From: JBAZMA01 sp041649995
Lineage (GTDB): Bacteria; Omnitrophota; Gorgyraeia; Velamenicoccales; Velamenicoccaceae
DNA length: 64,000 nt
Assembly: GCA_041649995.1 (NCBI GenBank)
Contig: JBAZMA010000011.1
Location: forward strand, 1 to 64,000
Direction of reading: 5' to 3'
How positions within the stretch are numbered: the first letter of the stretch is position 1; every line of letters begins with the position of its first letter. Positions 63,796 to 64,000 of the stretch are shown one piece after another. Under the pieces are notes generated by a model. That model was not told the DNA's origin and searched no databases. It saw only the letters and a list, made by a program, of their open reading frames with translations. The translations under genes and the position numbers were made by a program.

Positions 63796-64000
63796 TCAAA
63801 CAGAAACATCAGCGGCCGGCTTTGCGGATTTCCGAAAATCCCTGGGCGCCCTTATTTTTTTCATAAGTTCAATGTTTCCTTTATCTTTCATCTCTTTGTA
63901 TATCAAAACCCAGGCGCAATCCCGCTGCCTGTCCACTTCGCACTTACCCTTGGACTGGCCCCCGCAAGGACCGTTCCTCAAAGATTTGCTGCAGCGGGTC
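63796..64000 (-). CDS. MTHFR C-terminal-domain protein, C-terminal part only
   Basis: The frame is open to the window edge and ends at 63796 (68 codons visible). TRCSKSLRNGPCGGQSKGKC, EVDRQRDCAWVLIYKEMKD and MKKIRAPRDF match the MTHFR_C zinc-type domain (C-x5-NGPCGG...KCEV...RDCAW). This domain occurs at the end of, or next to, methylenetetrahydrofolate reductases in acetogens and other anaerobes (MetV-type). Whether the reductase is fused cannot be seen. It also ends in Lys/Arg-rich DFRKSAKPAADVSV. Confidence 0.8.
   Translation of the reverse strand, partial: TRCSKSLRNGPCGGQSKGKCEVDRQRDCAWVLIYKEMKDKGNIELMKKIRAPRDFRKSAKPAADVSV

Overview
The window looks like chromosome from a Gram-negative (diderm), probably anaerobic bacterium of roughly mid-50s % GC by eye. 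The likeliest placement is the Omnitrophota/PVC neighbourhood. The basis is the PilMN/PilO-style type II secretion operon, the abundance of receiver/histidine-kinase/GGDEF proteins, the ferredoxin-dependent 2-oxoacid oxidoreductase, the isoprenoid (dxs) and RNase Y/YmdB pairing, and the text-like intergenic repeats. The phylum is an inference. The outer membrane is well supported: secretin, RND/MMPL exporter with LolA-like and beta-barrel partners, lipoproteins.

Layout. 1-9.7 kb (all minus): a partial exported protein, two paralogous FGE-sulfatase-fold exported proteins that share an almost identical N-terminal DNA segment, a DUF2341 exported protein, a NarX/NarL-type two-component pair and a TPR/coiled-coil membrane protein. 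9.7-20.7 kb: a type II secretion/pseudopilus operon running gspE, (four-helix-bundle gene), gspF, a pilM-pilN fusion, gspM/pilO, gspG, gspI, gspJ, gspK, exeA-like ATPase, gspC-like, gspD. 20.8-27.1 kb: an F-type ATP synthase operon in the unusual order epsilon, c, b-delta fusion, alpha, gamma, beta, with no subunit a, headed by a REC-GGDEF gene. 27.3-32.4 kb (plus): tRNA-Glu, then a FIST sensor, a GAF histidine kinase, a double-receiver protein and a REC-GGDEF protein. 32.9-39.9 kb: tRNA-Leu, pilT, small exported proteins, a cobalamin-riboswitch operon with cbiM/PDGLE, an archaemetzincin, and a hybrid kinase plus receiver. 40-44.9 kb: an ArsR-controlled RND exporter operon. 45-48.5 kb: a 35-codon membrane-protein gene, a membrane-embedded spermidine-synthase-like protein, a candidate small RNA, and a NifX/NifB-like protein with its DUF134 regulator. 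48.4-49.8 kb: tRNA-Gln surrounded by tandem hairpins and duplicated tRNA 3' ends. 49.9-64 kb: DUF1846, a zinc-ribbon miniprotein, an unusual diguanylate cyclase, two tiny tandem lipoproteins coupled to gltX, korCBA plus ferredoxin, dxs, xseB/xseA, ymdB, rny, formyl-THF cyclo-ligase, an IscU/NifU scaffold, and the end of an MTHFR C-terminal-domain protein.

Functional threads: (i) surface export (T2SS, PilT); (ii) dense phospho-relay and c-di-GMP signalling, with two receivers whose phospho-acceptor Asp is replaced; (iii) ferredoxin, one-carbon and cobalt/B12 metabolism; (iv) many small regulated units whose sigma70-type promoters can be read directly. Several genes here are too small for routine calling: two mini-lipoproteins of 47 and 51 aa, a 35-aa membrane protein and a candidate ncRNA.
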